NCBI GenBank assembly: GCA_045544615.1
Contig: JAZPZI010000028.1
Span: forward strand, 1 to 50,773
Length of the DNA: 50,773 nucleotides
Reading direction: 5' to 3'
From: CAKSFT01 sp045544615
GTDB taxonomy: Bacteria; Bacillota; Clostridia; UBA1381
Part shown: one piece after another, positions 23,504 to 31,294 of the stretch
How positions within the stretch are numbered: position 1 is the stretch's first letter
How the letters are laid out: every line of letters begins with the position of its first letter
Notes under the pieces: model-generated
Seen by the model: only the letters and a program-made list of their open reading frames with translations
What the model was told of the DNA's origin: nothing
The model's database searches: none
Position numbers and translations under genes: made by a program

Positions 23504-23857
23504 TTAGATTCTTTCTTTAACTTTAGCTGACTTACCAACTCTGTCACGAAGATAATAAAGCTTAGCACGTCTAACTCTACCTTTTCTTGTGATTTCAATC
23601 TTTTCAATGTTAGGTGAGTTAACAGGCCATGTCTTTTCAACGCCAACGCCGTATGAAATTCTTCTTACTGTGAAGGTTTCAGCGATGCCGCCACCCTGCT
23701 TCTTGATGATTGTACCTTCGAACATCTGAGTTCTGGTACGGTTACCTTCTGTTACCTTCTGGTAAACCTTAACTGTGCTACCGATTTCCAATTCAGGAAG
23801 GTCGGTTCTGATTTGGTCTTTTGTCAAAGCACTAATGATTTCATTTGCATTCATCAT
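23504..23857 (-). CDS. rplS: 50S ribosomal protein L19
   Basis: 117 residues. The core RTRTQMFEGTIIKKQGGGIAETFTVRR, described here as residues about 40-66, and the C-terminal RRAKLYYLRDRVGKSAKVKE are diagnostic of L19, which sits at the 30S-50S interface. Two consecutive ATG codons begin the gene; the ribosome site GAGGG suits either. It heads the rplS-lepB-rbgA operon; the usual upstream trmD and rimM are not on this contig side. A possible L19-type leader and a promoter lie upstream. Confidence 0.96.
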   Translation of the reverse strand: MMNANEIISALTKDQIRTDLPELEIGSTVKVYQKVTEGNRTRTQMFEGTIIKKQGGGIAETFTVRRISYGVGVEKTWPVNSPNIEKIEITRKGRVRRAKLYYLRDRVGKSAKVKERI

Positions 23858-23869
23858 TGAGCCCTCCTC

Positions 23870-23922
23870 TCATTTCTTAGACGTTCGTGCCGACCGAGGC
23901 AGAGGACCATCCGTAATAACTA
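23870..23922 (-). promoter_or_regulatory. Possible L19 leader
   Basis: The short 5' UTR contains a TGCC-TCGGTC-GGCA hairpin (23901-23888) flanked by GGTCCTC and GAACG. Firmicutes rplS genes often carry a small autoregulatory leader here. The match is from memory and not tested. Confidence 0.45.
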
Positions 23923-23926
23923 AAAT

Positions 23927-23955
23927 ATAATAACACAAAATTTTGGAAAAATCAA
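23927..23955 (-). promoter_or_regulatory. Promoter of the rplS operon
   Basis: Minus strand: TTGATT (23955-23950), 17-bp spacer, TATTAT (23932-23927). Confidence 0.75.
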
Positions 23956-23984
23956 GTGTTTTTTATAAAAATTTTAAAAAAGTT

Positions 23985-25004
23985 TTAGCCGGTGATGTGA
24001 ACTGTAGTTCCGAGCGGTGCATAATAGTGAAGCCATGCGATGTCCTCAGGGCGGAGTCTTACGCAACCGAGTGAGAGCTTCATACCTACACGGTTATCCT
24101 TTGGAGTACCGTTTTTGTAGATAAGAGTTGAGTGGATAGCATAACCGCCGTTGAATCTCATAATCGGTCCTACATAGTAGCTGCCGTAATCCCAACGCTC
24201 CTGGGTCTGGTAGTATTTGTAAGTCCCCTCACAGGTCGGTGTCCATGGTGCACCGATTGCACAGGTAAAGTCTTTAATCTGATTCCAATGTCCCTGCTCA
24301 CCAAGGAAAACACGCACCTTGTATTCGCTTTTTGATACCCAGATGAGGTAATATGTGTCACTCTTTAAGCCTTTGTTGTTAACATAGCTGTTATTGAGGT
24401 TGACATTTTCTGTGCTTGCAGTACCAAGATAGAGCTTTGGCTTTTCGCCGTCAAGATTCAAAATCTGATCCATATTAAATGCCTTTGCAAAGAATTCAAC
24501 CGGTACAAAGAGCATTTCTGCAATAACCTCGGGCGTGATTTCGGTAGTTTGCAAAACCCCATCGATATAGATGTTATTCAGCGAATCAACCGAGAGTGTA
24601 TGTGTAGGCGAGAATGCCTTATAGTTTCCGTCAGTGTAGCTGTATGCAAGCGAAAGTGCATAGGTCATTTCACGAAACGGTACTAGGATGTGACCGTTTT
24701 TAGATACTGCCGATGCCGAAAATGCCTGCTGTGTTCCGTTTATGACGATATCTGCATCAACGACAACAACAGGTGGTTCTTCAGGCACAACCGGTGTTTC
24801 GGGCATTGCCGGCTCATCGGGTGTTTCGGGAGCCTCAGGAACAACTTCGGTGTTCTCTGTTGTCTCTGTTTCTTCTGTTTTCTCGGTTTCAACTGCATTT
24901 TCGCCTGCAAGAGGGTTCGGGCTTATTAAAAGCACATCCTCTGCAAATGCAGAAACCGAAGAGAATAACATTATCATAGCAAGTAGGATTGAAAGTTTTT
25001 TCAT
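23985..25004 (-). CDS. Secreted L,D-transpeptidase (YkuD) with copper-amine-oxidase-type N-terminal domain
   Basis: 339 residues. Signal peptide: MKKLSILLAMIMLFSSVSAFA (residues 1-21; cleavage before EDV). A low-complexity acidic Pro/Glu/Thr linker covers residues about 33-82. Residues about 85-195 match the stalk domain called Cu_amine_oxidN1 (DIVINGTQQAF, HILVPFREM, MLFVPVEFFAKAF). The catalytic YkuD domain has IHSTLIY with the conserved His and SLGCVRLRPEDIAWLH with the nucleophilic Cys. Such enzymes make 3-3 cross-links in peptidoglycan or attach proteins to it. GGGGG precedes the ATG. Its own promoter is at 25038. Confidence 0.93.
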   Translation of the reverse strand: MKKLSILLAMIMLFSSVSAFAEDVLLISPNPLAGENAVETEKTEETETTENTEVVPEAPETPDEPAMPETPVVPEEPPVVVVDADIVINGTQQAFSASAVSKNGHILVPFREMTYALSLAYSYTDGNYKAFSPTHTLSVDSLNNIYIDGVLQTTEITPEVIAEMLFVPVEFFAKAFNMDQILNLDGEKPKLYLGTASTENVNLNNSYVNNKGLKSDTYYLIWVSKSEYKVRVFLGEQGHWNQIKDFTCAIGAPWTPTCEGTYKYYQTQERWDYGSYYVGPIMRFNGGYAIHSTLIYKNGTPKDNRVGMKLSLGCVRLRPEDIAWLHYYAPLGTTVHITG

Positions 25005-25037
25005 TATATTTTGTCCCCCAAAAATTGTTATACAGTT

Positions 25038-25066
25038 AATATACCAAAATTATCCAGAAAAGTCAA
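25038..25066 (-). promoter_or_regulatory. Promoter of the L,D-transpeptidase gene
   Basis: Minus strand: TTGACT (25066-25061), 17-bp spacer, TATATT (25043-25038). Confidence 0.8.
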
Positions 25067-25081
25067 TATAAATATGTTGTG

Positions 25082-25127
25082 TTTTTTTGATATTTACGGC
25101 ATCATTTTGCGAAAAAAATGTTTTAAT
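25082..25127 (+). repeat. Direct repeat flanking the SLOG module, left copy
   Basis: The sequence running TTTTTTTGATATTTACGGCA then CATTTTGCGAAAAAA recurs with few differences at 25964-26008. Together they bracket the SLOG gene and its leader. Confidence 0.65.
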
Positions 25128-25148
25128 TTAAAGAAAAAAAGTTTTCGC

Positions 25149-25177
25149 TTGATAAATTTGAAAAGTTGTGGTAGAAT
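25149..25177 (+). promoter_or_regulatory. Candidate promoter of the SLOG leader
   Basis: TTGATA (25149-25154), 17-bp spacer, TAGAAT (25172-25177). The -10 lies in the loop of a perfect 12-bp hairpin (AAAAGTTGTGGT 25161-25172, ACCACAACTTTT 25184-25195) followed by a T run. The site could therefore instead be a terminator. An alternative promoter is TTGACA (25212-25217) with CATAGT at 18 bp. Confidence 0.5.
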
Positions 25178-25211
25178 ATATACACCACAACTTTTTTTAT
25201 AATGTCATTTA

Positions 25212-25401
25212 TTGACAACATCTAAATGAATAAATCATAGTTTAGGAGGTACGCTATTTGTAAAAAGCGTACACTCTTGTTTCGTCATACTCTTAAACTA
25301 TGGTTTAGATGTTATGAAAAAAGTGTGTGGTAGCCTTTGAAACGGAGTCACTGCGTTTTTTGGTGCGTGGCTCAGCTTTCGGGTTGGCTACGCACTTTTT
25401 T
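25212..25401 (+). ncRNA. Structured leader RNA / candidate riboswitch before the SLOG gene
   Basis: Nested pairings: AACATCTAAA (25217-25226) with TTTAGATGTT (25304-25313); CATAGTTTA (25236-25244) with TAAACTATG (25294-25302); GTACGC (25249-25254) with GCGTAC (25267-25272). Two tandem terminator-like hairpins follow: AAACG/CGTTT with T6 near 25340-25361, and GTGCGTGGC (25363-25371) with GCTACGCAC (25387-25395) then T6. GTAGCC (25330-25335) could instead pair with GGCTAC (25386-25391), opening the second terminator. This has the design of a ligand-sensing attenuator, though an independent small RNA is also possible. I do not recognise a known class. Confidence 0.6.
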
Positions 25402-25418
25402 AATTAGCGGAGTATGAT

Positions 25419-25934
25419 ATGGAGAAAAAGACTTGTTGTGTTTTCGGACACAGGGAAATTACAGGGAAAGAAGAAGTAAAAGAGAGGTTAAACGAAGTTT
25501 TTGAAAATCTTATTGTCAATGAAAATGTTGATACCTTCCTTGTCGGAAGCAGAAGCGAATTTGACGATTTGTGCCGTGAGGTTTTAGCCGTCAAAAAGGA
25601 AAAATATCCGCACATTCAAAGGGTATATGTACGTGCTGAATATCCGTTCATAGACGAAGATTATGAAAGCTATCTTTTGGAAAGGTGCGAAAAAACATAT
25701 TTTCCTCAAAGGGCAATAAATGCAGGGAAGGCGGTTTATGTTGAACGCAATTATGAGATGATAGATAATGCCGATATTTGCGTTGTGTATTTTTTAGACG
25801 AATATTTACCACCCAGACGAAAAAACGGCATACGGGATTTAGCCGATTATCAGCCGAAATCCGGCACAGGAACAGCGTATAATTATGCTGTTCAGAAAAA
25901 GAGAAAGGTAATAAATCTGGCACAGAATTTATAA
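25419..25934 (+). CDS. SLOG-family protein (DUF1273/YpsA-like)
   Basis: 171 residues. It starts MEKKTCCVFGHREITGKEEV; the GHR motif after the first strand and the Rossmann-like layout (VDTFLVGSRSEFDDLC; NADICVVYFLDEYLP; GTGTAYNYAVQKKRKVINLA) are typical of the SLOG superfamily that includes DUF1273. SLOG domains bind nucleotide-derived ligands such as ADP-ribose or cyclic nucleotides, and some act as sensors in stress or defence systems. No partner effector gene is adjacent, so a defence role is not supported. The ribosome site is poor (GCGGAG about 10 bases upstream). A structured leader with tandem terminators precedes it, implying control by premature termination. Confidence 0.75.
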   Translation: MEKKTCCVFGHREITGKEEVKERLNEVFENLIVNENVDTFLVGSRSEFDDLCREVLAVKKEKYPHIQRVYVRAEYPFIDEDYESYLLERCEKTYFPQRAINAGKAVYVERNYEMIDNADICVVYFLDEYLPPRRKNGIRDLADYQPKSGTGTAYNYAVQKKRKVINLAQNL

Positions 25935-25939
25935 ATTCA

Positions 25940-25969
25940 AACAGCACTTTTATGAAGGTGCTGTTTTTT
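25940..25969 (+). terminator. Terminator of the SLOG gene
   Basis: AACAGCACTTT (25940-25950) pairs with AAGGTGCTGTT (25955-25965), allowing a wobble, followed by T6. Confidence 0.85.
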
Positions 25970-26008
25970 GATATTCACGACACTATTTTGCGAAAAAATT
26001 GTTGCAAT
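25964..26008 (+). repeat. Direct repeat flanking the SLOG module, right copy
   Basis: Near-copy of 25082-25127: TTTTTTGATATTCACGACA, then ATTTTGCGAAAAAA, TTGTT and AAT. It ends at the -35 of the nfnAB promoter. Confidence 0.65.
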
Positions 26009-26030
26009 AGGAAGTAAAATGTGATATTAT
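26002..26030 (+). promoter_or_regulatory. Promoter of the nfnAB operon
   Basis: TTGCAA (26002-26007), 17-bp spacer, TGA-TATTAT with the -10 at 26025-26030. Confidence 0.8.
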
Positions 26031-26062
26031 AAAATATGTATCTTTTTTAAGGAGGCGGGGAG

Positions 26063-26911
26063 ATGTCATATAAAATCCTCACAAAGAAAATACTGAATCC
26101 TCAAATTTTTTTAATGGAGATTGAGGCACCTTTGGTTGCAAAAAAAGCAGAGCCGGGGCAGTTTATTATATTAAGAATTGATGAGTATGGTGAAAGAGTT
26201 CCATTTACTGTCGCAGATTTTGACCGAGAAAAGGGAACTGTTACAATAATCGTGCAGATTGTGGGAAAGACCACAAGAGATTTATCACAGCTTTCAGAAG
26301 GTGATGAGATACTCGACTTTGCAGGACCCCTAGGACTTGCAACCGAGCTTGAGGGCTTGAAAAAGGTTGCAGTTATCGGCGGCGGACTGGGCACTGCGAT
26401 TGCATATCCACAAGCAAAAAAGCTTTTCAATATGGGAGCAACTGTTGATGTTATCGCAGGTTTTCGTGATAAGAGCTTTATTATATTGGAAGAAGAACTA
26501 AAGGCGGTATCATCAAGGCTTATCATAACAACCGATGATGGCTCAAACGGCACAAAGGGCTTTGTTACCGACCGATTAAAGGAATTGCTTGATGCGGGTG
26601 AGAAATATGATGCGGTAATCGCAATCGGTCCGCTTATGATGATGAGAGCGGTTTCAAACCTTACCAGGGAATTTAACATAAAAACGATTGTCAGTATGAA
26701 CCCTGTTATGATTGACGGAACAGGAATGTGCGGCGGTTGCAGAGTTATCGTTGGCGGTAAGACAAAGTTTGCCTGTGTTGATGGGCCTGACTTTGACGGC
26801 CACGAGATTGACTGGGAGTCTGCAATAAACCGTCAGCAGATGTTCAAATCGCACGAAAAGCGTTCGTGTGATGAGGGAAAATGCCGGATAGGAAGGGATA
26901 ACAATGGCTAA
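26063..26911 (+). CDS. nfnA: NfnA-type ferredoxin-NADP+ reductase subunit (FAD/2Fe-2S)
   Basis: 282 residues. It begins with the ferredoxin-reductase-like FAD domain (PGQFIILRIDEYGERVPFTVAD). The NAD-binding domain follows from about residue 98 (KKVAVIGGGLGTAIAYPQAK). The C-terminal 2Fe-2S site is MCGGCRVIVGG...FACVDGPDFDGHEIDW. This matches NfnA/SudB, the small subunit of the electron-bifurcating NADH-dependent ferredoxin:NADP+ oxidoreductase. The related PyrK lacks this glutamate-synthase-like partner. AAGGAGG lies 10 bases upstream. The stop overlaps the start of nfnB by 8 bases, implying translational coupling. Confidence 0.9.
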   Translation: MSYKILTKKILNPQIFLMEIEAPLVAKKAEPGQFIILRIDEYGERVPFTVADFDREKGTVTIIVQIVGKTTRDLSQLSEGDEILDFAGPLGLATELEGLKKVAVIGGGLGTAIAYPQAKKLFNMGATVDVIAGFRDKSFIILEEELKAVSSRLIITTDDGSNGTKGFVTDRLKELLDAGEKYDAVIAIGPLMMMRAVSNLTREFNIKTIVSMNPVMIDGTGMCGGCRVIVGGKTKFACVDGPDFDGHEIDWESAINRQQMFKSHEKRSCDEGKCRIGRDNNG

Positions 26912-28292
26912 TATGTCTTTAAAAAAGAATCCGATGCCTGAACAGGATGCCAATATAAGAAACAAGAATTTTCTTGAGGTTACAACGGGTTATACCGAGG
27001 ATATGGCACTTGATGAGGCGCAGAGATGTTTAAACTGTAAGAATGCACCTTGCATGAACGGTTGCCCTGTGGGAGTAAAAATCCCCGAGTTCATCGCACT
27101 CATTTGTAAGGGCGAATATGAAGAAGCTTACAAAAAGATAAAGGAAACAAATGCTCTTCCTGCAGTCTGCGGCAGAGTTTGCCCACAGGAGATGCAGTGT
27201 GAATCGAAATGCGTAAGAGGTATCAAGGGCGAGAGTGTCGGAATCGGCAGACTCGAGAGATTTGTTGCTGATTATCATATGGAGAATGTTGAAGAAAAAC
27301 CCGAAAAGCCCGAGCCGAACGGCAAAAAGGTTGCGGTTGTCGGAAGCGGTCCGTCCGGGTTGACTGCGGCAGGTGCACTTGCAAAGCTTGGGTACTCGGT
27401 TACTGTTTATGAGGCGTTCCACGTAGCAGGTGGAGTGCTTATGTACGGTATCCCTGAATTCAGATTGCCGAAAAGAATAGTGCAAAAGGAAATCGACAAC
27501 CTGAAAGCACTTGGCGTTAATATTGAAACAAATGTTATAATCGGAAAAACTCTGACAGTTGATGAACTCACCGACGAGCTCGGTTTTGATGCGGTATTCA
27601 TCGGCTCGGGTGCAGGGTTGCCTTCATTTTTGGGAATAGAGGGTGAGAACTTAAACGGTGTTTATTCTGCAAACGAGTTCTTAACAAGAATAAATCTTAT
27701 GAAGGGCTATAAGTTCCCTGAATATGACACGCCTGTTTTTGTGGGTAAAAATGTTGCGGTATTGGGCGGCGGAAATGTTGCGATGGATGCTGCACGCTCT
27801 GCAAAAAGACTCGGTGCCGAGAATGTGTATATAGTCTACAGACGTGGAAAAGAAGAACTCCCGGCAAGAGCGGAGGAGGTTATCCACGCAGAGGAGGAAG
27901 GAATAGTTTTCAAACTTCTTAAAAACCCGACAAAATTTATCGGAGACGATAAGGGCTGGCTTGTCGGTATGGAGGTTGTAGATATGGAGCTCGGCGAGGC
28001 TGATGAGTCGGGAAGAAGAAGACCGGTAGCAGTTCTGCAAAGTGAGCAGGTAATCGATATAGAAACTGCTATTGTCGCTATCGGGCAGACCCCGAATCCG
28101 CTTATCAAATCAACAACCAAAGGACTTGACACAAACAAAAAGGGTTGCATTATCGTGGATGAAAACGGCCTGACATCGAGAGAACGCATCTATGCCGGAG
28201 GCGATGCGGTAACGGGTGCGGCTACCGTTATTCTTGCAATGGGTGCAGGAAAAACTGCGGCAAGCGCTATCCACGAGGAGCTAAGCAAATAA
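26904..28292 (+). CDS. nfnB: NfnB / NADPH-dependent glutamate synthase small-subunit-like flavoprotein
   Basis: 462 residues. The N-terminal domain carries two [4Fe-4S] sets: CLNCKNAPCMNGCPVG and CGRVCPQEMQCESKC. An FAD dinucleotide fold follows (VAVVGSGPSGLTAAGALAKLG, about residue 143), then an NADPH fold (VAVLGGGNVAMDAARSAKRLG) and the C-terminal FAD motif (RIYAGGDAVTGAATVILAMGAG). It is also annotated as GltA or SudA in many genomes. Because it overlaps an NfnA subunit, NADPH formation from reduced ferredoxin and NADH is the most likely role rather than glutamate synthesis; no large glutamate synthase subunit is present. This links fermentation redox balance to biosynthesis. Confidence 0.92.
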   Translation: MANMSLKKNPMPEQDANIRNKNFLEVTTGYTEDMALDEAQRCLNCKNAPCMNGCPVGVKIPEFIALICKGEYEEAYKKIKETNALPAVCGRVCPQEMQCESKCVRGIKGESVGIGRLERFVADYHMENVEEKPEKPEPNGKKVAVVGSGPSGLTAAGALAKLGYSVTVYEAFHVAGGVLMYGIPEFRLPKRIVQKEIDNLKALGVNIETNVIIGKTLTVDELTDELGFDAVFIGSGAGLPSFLGIEGENLNGVYSANEFLTRINLMKGYKFPEYDTPVFVGKNVAVLGGGNVAMDAARSAKRLGAENVYIVYRRGKEELPARAEEVIHAEEEGIVFKLLKNPTKFIGDDKGWLVGMEVVDMELGEADESGRRRPVAVLQSEQVIDIETAIVAIGQTPNPLIKSTTKGLDTNKKGCIIVDENGLTSRERIYAGGDAVTGAATVILAMGAGKTAASAIHEELSK

Positions 28293-28358
28293 AATTCCGC
28301 CTTTTTTAAAAATCCGTGAAGGGATTATAAACAAATTGTGAAGAATACCCGGGTTTTC

Positions 28359-28387
28359 TTGACAAGAAACTCCGGAAGATATAAAAT
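28359..28387 (+). promoter_or_regulatory. Promoter of the relQ-ABC operon
   Basis: Perfect TTGACA (28359-28364), 17-bp spacer, TAAAAT (28382-28387). It shows that the ATG at 28434, not the upstream codon at 28338, starts the alarmone synthetase. Confidence 0.85.
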
Positions 28388-28433
28388 TTATGATAGAATA
28401 AAGTATTTTCATACGGTAAATGAAGGTGGAAAA

Positions 28434-29087
28434 ATGCCAAAGAATAATGTGTTGGGTGAGTTGTTTTCATCAACAGAGGAGTTCAAACAATTCATAACAA
28501 TCTATAACAGTGCAATAAAGGAAGTCAGAACAAAATTTGAGATTCTAAACGATGACCTGTCAATCGACATCGAAAGAAACCCGATAGAGATGATAAAAAG
28601 CCGTATCAAGTCGGCAGAAAGCATACTTGCAAAGCTTGACCGACTTGGATTAGAGCATACGGTCGAGGCAATCGAGGATAACATCTTTGATGTTGCGGGT
28701 GTGAGGGTCATCTGCTCCTTTGTAGAGGATATCTACCGTGTTGCCGAGATGTTCGTATCGCAAGACGACATAAAGGTTCTGACGGTTAAGGACTACATAA
28801 AGAATCCAAAGGAAAATGGGTACCGGAGTTATCATATTATTGTAGAGATACCGGTTTTCTTTTCCAACTGTAAAAGGTATATGAAGGTCGAGGTACAGCT
28901 CAGGACAATCGCAATGGATTTCTGGGCGAGCCTTGAACATAAGATGCGTTATAAAAAGAATATCGGTAAAGCTCAGGAAATTCAGGATGAACTTCGTGAG
29001 TGTGCGGCAGTAATCGCATCGACCGATTTTAAAATGCAGGAGATAAATAAAACTATAAGTAGATTAAGGAGTAAAAACGATGATTGA
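28434..29087 (+). CDS. relQ: Small alarmone synthetase, (p)ppGpp synthetase of RelQ type
   Basis: 217 residues from the ATG at 28434, preceded by AAGGTGG. The RelA/SpoT synthetase domain is complete without hydrolase or regulatory domains: SRIKSAESILAKL, VAGVRVICSFVEDIY, NGYRSYHIIVEIP, VEVQLRTIAMDFWASLEHKMRYK (described as residues about 140-185), and a C-terminal helix as in RelQ tetramers. It transfers pyrophosphate from ATP to GDP or GTP. It overlaps the ABC ATPase start by 8 bases, so alarmone synthesis and this transporter share one mRNA, an unusual pairing. Confidence 0.92.
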   Translation: MPKNNVLGELFSSTEEFKQFITIYNSAIKEVRTKFEILNDDLSIDIERNPIEMIKSRIKSAESILAKLDRLGLEHTVEAIEDNIFDVAGVRVICSFVEDIYRVAEMFVSQDDIKVLTVKDYIKNPKENGYRSYHIIVEIPVFFSNCKRYMKVEVQLRTIAMDFWASLEHKMRYKKNIGKAQEIQDELRECAAVIASTDFKMQEINKTISRLRSKNDD

Positions 29088-30015
29088 AGTCAAAAACCTT
29101 ACTAAGCTTTATGGTAGCCATAAAGCGATATCCGACATCAGTTTTACCATTGACCAAAACGGCGTGTACGGATTTTTGGGTCCAAACGGTGCCGGAAAGT
29201 CGACCACTCTTAACATTATAACAGGCTGTCTTGCGGCAACCGAGGGTGAGGTTAAGATTATGGGTCATGACATTTTGGAGGATGCAGAAAAAGCAAAAAG
29301 CCATATCGGTTTTCTGCCTGAACTTCCTCCGGTATTCCCGGATATGACGCCGTATGAATATCTCACATTTGTTGCAGGTATCAAAAATATCGAGGATAAG
29401 GAAGAGATTGAGGACTGTATGTATAAAACCGGCGTTACTCCGGTTAAGGACAGACTCATCAAGAACCTTTCAAAGGGCTATCGCCAGAGAGTGGGACTTG
29501 CCCAGGCAATTTTGGGTAAACCCGATATCATAATTCTGGACGAGCCGACCGTTGGTCTTGACCCAAAGCAGATAGTAGATGTGAGAAATCTTATCGCAGA
29601 GCTTGGAAAGGAACATACGGTAATCCTGAGCAGTCACATCCTTTCGGAAATTCAGGCAATATGCGATAAGGTTTTGGTAATATCAAGAGGAAAGCTTGTA
29701 GGCTTTGATACACCTGAATATTTCGAAAAGGAATTAAAGGGTAACCCGGTATTTGAAATCGCTGCAAAGGCAGACGAGGCTACCGTAAATGAAATCCTCG
29801 AAACAGTTGAGGGAATTATAGAAATCAAGGTTGCGGGAAAAGATGCGGACAGTTGCGAATTTGTCATCAAAGCATCGGATGAAAAGGTTGCCGAGGCGAT
29901 ATTTGCAGCATTTGCTAAAAAGGGAGTTATTCTTACAAAGCTCGTTGTCAAGAAGGAAAGCCTTGAGAATGTATTTATGAAACTCACAAAGCAGTACTCG
30001 AAAGAGGAGAAATAA
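29080..30015 (+). CDS. ABC transporter ATP-binding protein (GldA-like)
   Basis: 311 residues. Walker A GPNGAGKST (about residues 34-42), Q-loop region GFLPELPP, signature LSKGYRQRVGLAQA, Walker B IIILDEPTVGLD and the switch His in LSSHIL are all intact. A C-terminal domain of about 90 residues follows. The family drives two-component export systems; together with the permease, GldG-like and DUF4340 proteins downstream it matches the GldAFG-type transporter found in many bacteria that do not glide. It overlaps relQ by 8 bases and is followed after one base by a glycosidase gene. Confidence 0.93.
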   Translation: MIEVKNLTKLYGSHKAISDISFTIDQNGVYGFLGPNGAGKSTTLNIITGCLAATEGEVKIMGHDILEDAEKAKSHIGFLPELPPVFPDMTPYEYLTFVAGIKNIEDKEEIEDCMYKTGVTPVKDRLIKNLSKGYRQRVGLAQAILGKPDIIILDEPTVGLDPKQIVDVRNLIAELGKEHTVILSSHILSEIQAICDKVLVISRGKLVGFDTPEYFEKELKGNPVFEIAAKADEATVNEILETVEGIIEIKVAGKDADSCEFVIKASDEKVAEAIFAAFAKKGVILTKLVVKKESLENVFMKLTKQYSKEEK

Positions 30016-30016
30016 T

Positions 30017-31279
30017 ATGTATGATATTTTTTCGCTTCCGGAGTTTGAAATGCCCGATGGATTCTTGTGGGGTTCGGGCTATGCAGGACACCAGGTTGAG
30101 GGAGACAATGTAAACTCTCAATGGTGGAAGATGGAACAAGAGGGTATGATGCCCGAAAAATCAGGAAAAGCCTGCAACAGCTATGAGATGTTTGAGCGTG
30201 ATATTGACCTTGCAAAAAGTCTTGGGCATCAGGTTTTCAGAACCTCGGTTGAATGGAGCAGAATTGAGCCGACAGAAGGATGCTTTGATGAGGCAGCGGC
30301 GGATCACTATATTGCATTATTTTCGGGATTGAAGGAAAAGGGAATTAAAGTTTTTGCGACTATGGTTCATCTTACTCATCCGCAATGGTTTGAGGAAAAA
30401 GGACAGTTCCTGACACCTGACAATCTGAAGTATTTTGAAAGGTATCTGGAATACATAGTGCCAAGGATTGCGCCATATGTGGATTTTTGGAATGTTCTGA
30501 ATGAATTTAATCTCGGAAACGACGAGATAAAGGTTAAAAGAAAGCTGAACTCTATTTTCTATCATGCGCTAGGGTATCACATAATAAAAAAATATTCAAA
30601 AGCACCGGTAAGCTCGGCACACGCATTAGTAAATTATATGCCATACCGCCCGTGTGACAGATGGGATAAAGCCATGACCGAGTTTCAGGATTTGAGGGAC
30701 CACGAGTTTTTCTTTCACGCTATGAGAACGGGCGAGATACTCTATCCCGAGCACGATGCTATGTATGATAAATCGGTTAAGGATACTGTTGATTTCTGGT
30801 CAATCAATTGTTATACAAGAGATATGATTGATGCAAGAAAAGCCAGATTTAACGGCAAAAAATATGACCATAAACGAATTGATATGATAGGTGAGGAGTT
30901 TTATTTGAACGAAATGTACCCCGAGTGTATAATTTCGAATTTAGGCAGACTCCATGATAAGCCGATTTATATATCGGAAAACGGCTGCAGTTGTGATGAT
31001 GACCGGTTCAGGATTGTCTACCTTGCACTTCACTTATCAGCTTTAAAAGAGGCGATGAGGCAGGGCGCAGATGTTAAGGGTTATCTCTACTGGTCGTTGC
31101 TCGATAACTATGAATGGGGAAGCTATAAGCCGAGATTCGGACTTTGCGAATGTGACAGGGAAAGCTTCGAGCTTACACCAAAGCCGAGTGCGTATTTTTA
31201 CAAAGATGTAATCAGAAACAATGGAGTCAATCAGGAGATTATCAGAAAATATCTTGATGAGAATCCGAATTTAAAATAA
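30017..31279 (+). CDS. Glycoside hydrolase family 1 protein
   Basis: 420 residues, no signal peptide. The N-terminal FLWGSGYAGHQVEG, RTSVEWSRIEPTEG and HLTHPQWF follow GH1. The acid/base glutamate is E163 in NVLNEFN (most GH1 enzymes have NEP), and the nucleophile is E321 in ISENG. GYLYWSLLDNYEWGSY is the typical C-terminal aglycone motif. GH1 enzymes cleave beta-glycosides or 6-phospho-beta-glycosides; no phosphate-binding triad was identified, so the substrate is open. GAGGAG precedes the ATG. It is inserted between the ATPase and permease genes of the ABC operon. Confidence 0.88.
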   Translation: MYDIFSLPEFEMPDGFLWGSGYAGHQVEGDNVNSQWWKMEQEGMMPEKSGKACNSYEMFERDIDLAKSLGHQVFRTSVEWSRIEPTEGCFDEAAADHYIALFSGLKEKGIKVFATMVHLTHPQWFEEKGQFLTPDNLKYFERYLEYIVPRIAPYVDFWNVLNEFNLGNDEIKVKRKLNSIFYHALGYHIIKKYSKAPVSSAHALVNYMPYRPCDRWDKAMTEFQDLRDHEFFFHAMRTGEILYPEHDAMYDKSVKDTVDFWSINCYTRDMIDARKARFNGKKYDHKRIDMIGEEFYLNEMYPECIISNLGRLHDKPIYISENGCSCDDDRFRIVYLALHLSALKEAMRQGADVKGYLYWSLLDNYEWGSYKPRFGLCECDRESFELTPKPSAYFYKDVIRNNGVNQEIIRKYLDENPNLK

Positions 31280-31294
31280 AAGAGGAGAAAGAAA

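Noticed and set aside
25180..25401. 6S RNA interpretation of the structured region before the SLOG gene
   Set aside because: The stem set is only about 100 bases and lacks the large central bubble inside a long rod expected for 6S RNA. Its position before a gene and its terminators fit a leader better.
25419..25934. SLOG protein as part of an anti-phage defence system
   Set aside because: No nuclease, membrane effector or nucleotide cyclase gene is adjacent; neighbours are housekeeping redox and cell-wall genes.
26101..26679. 192-codon ORF on the minus strand
   Set aside because: It lies entirely within nfnA, has low-complexity Ser/Pro/Ile-rich composition typical of an antisense shadow, and has no ribosome site.
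26904..28292. Glutamate synthase small subunit (GltD) for ammonia assimilation
   Set aside because: No large subunit is present, and the gene overlaps an NfnA-type subunit with a 2Fe-2S site, so the Nfn complex is the better reading.
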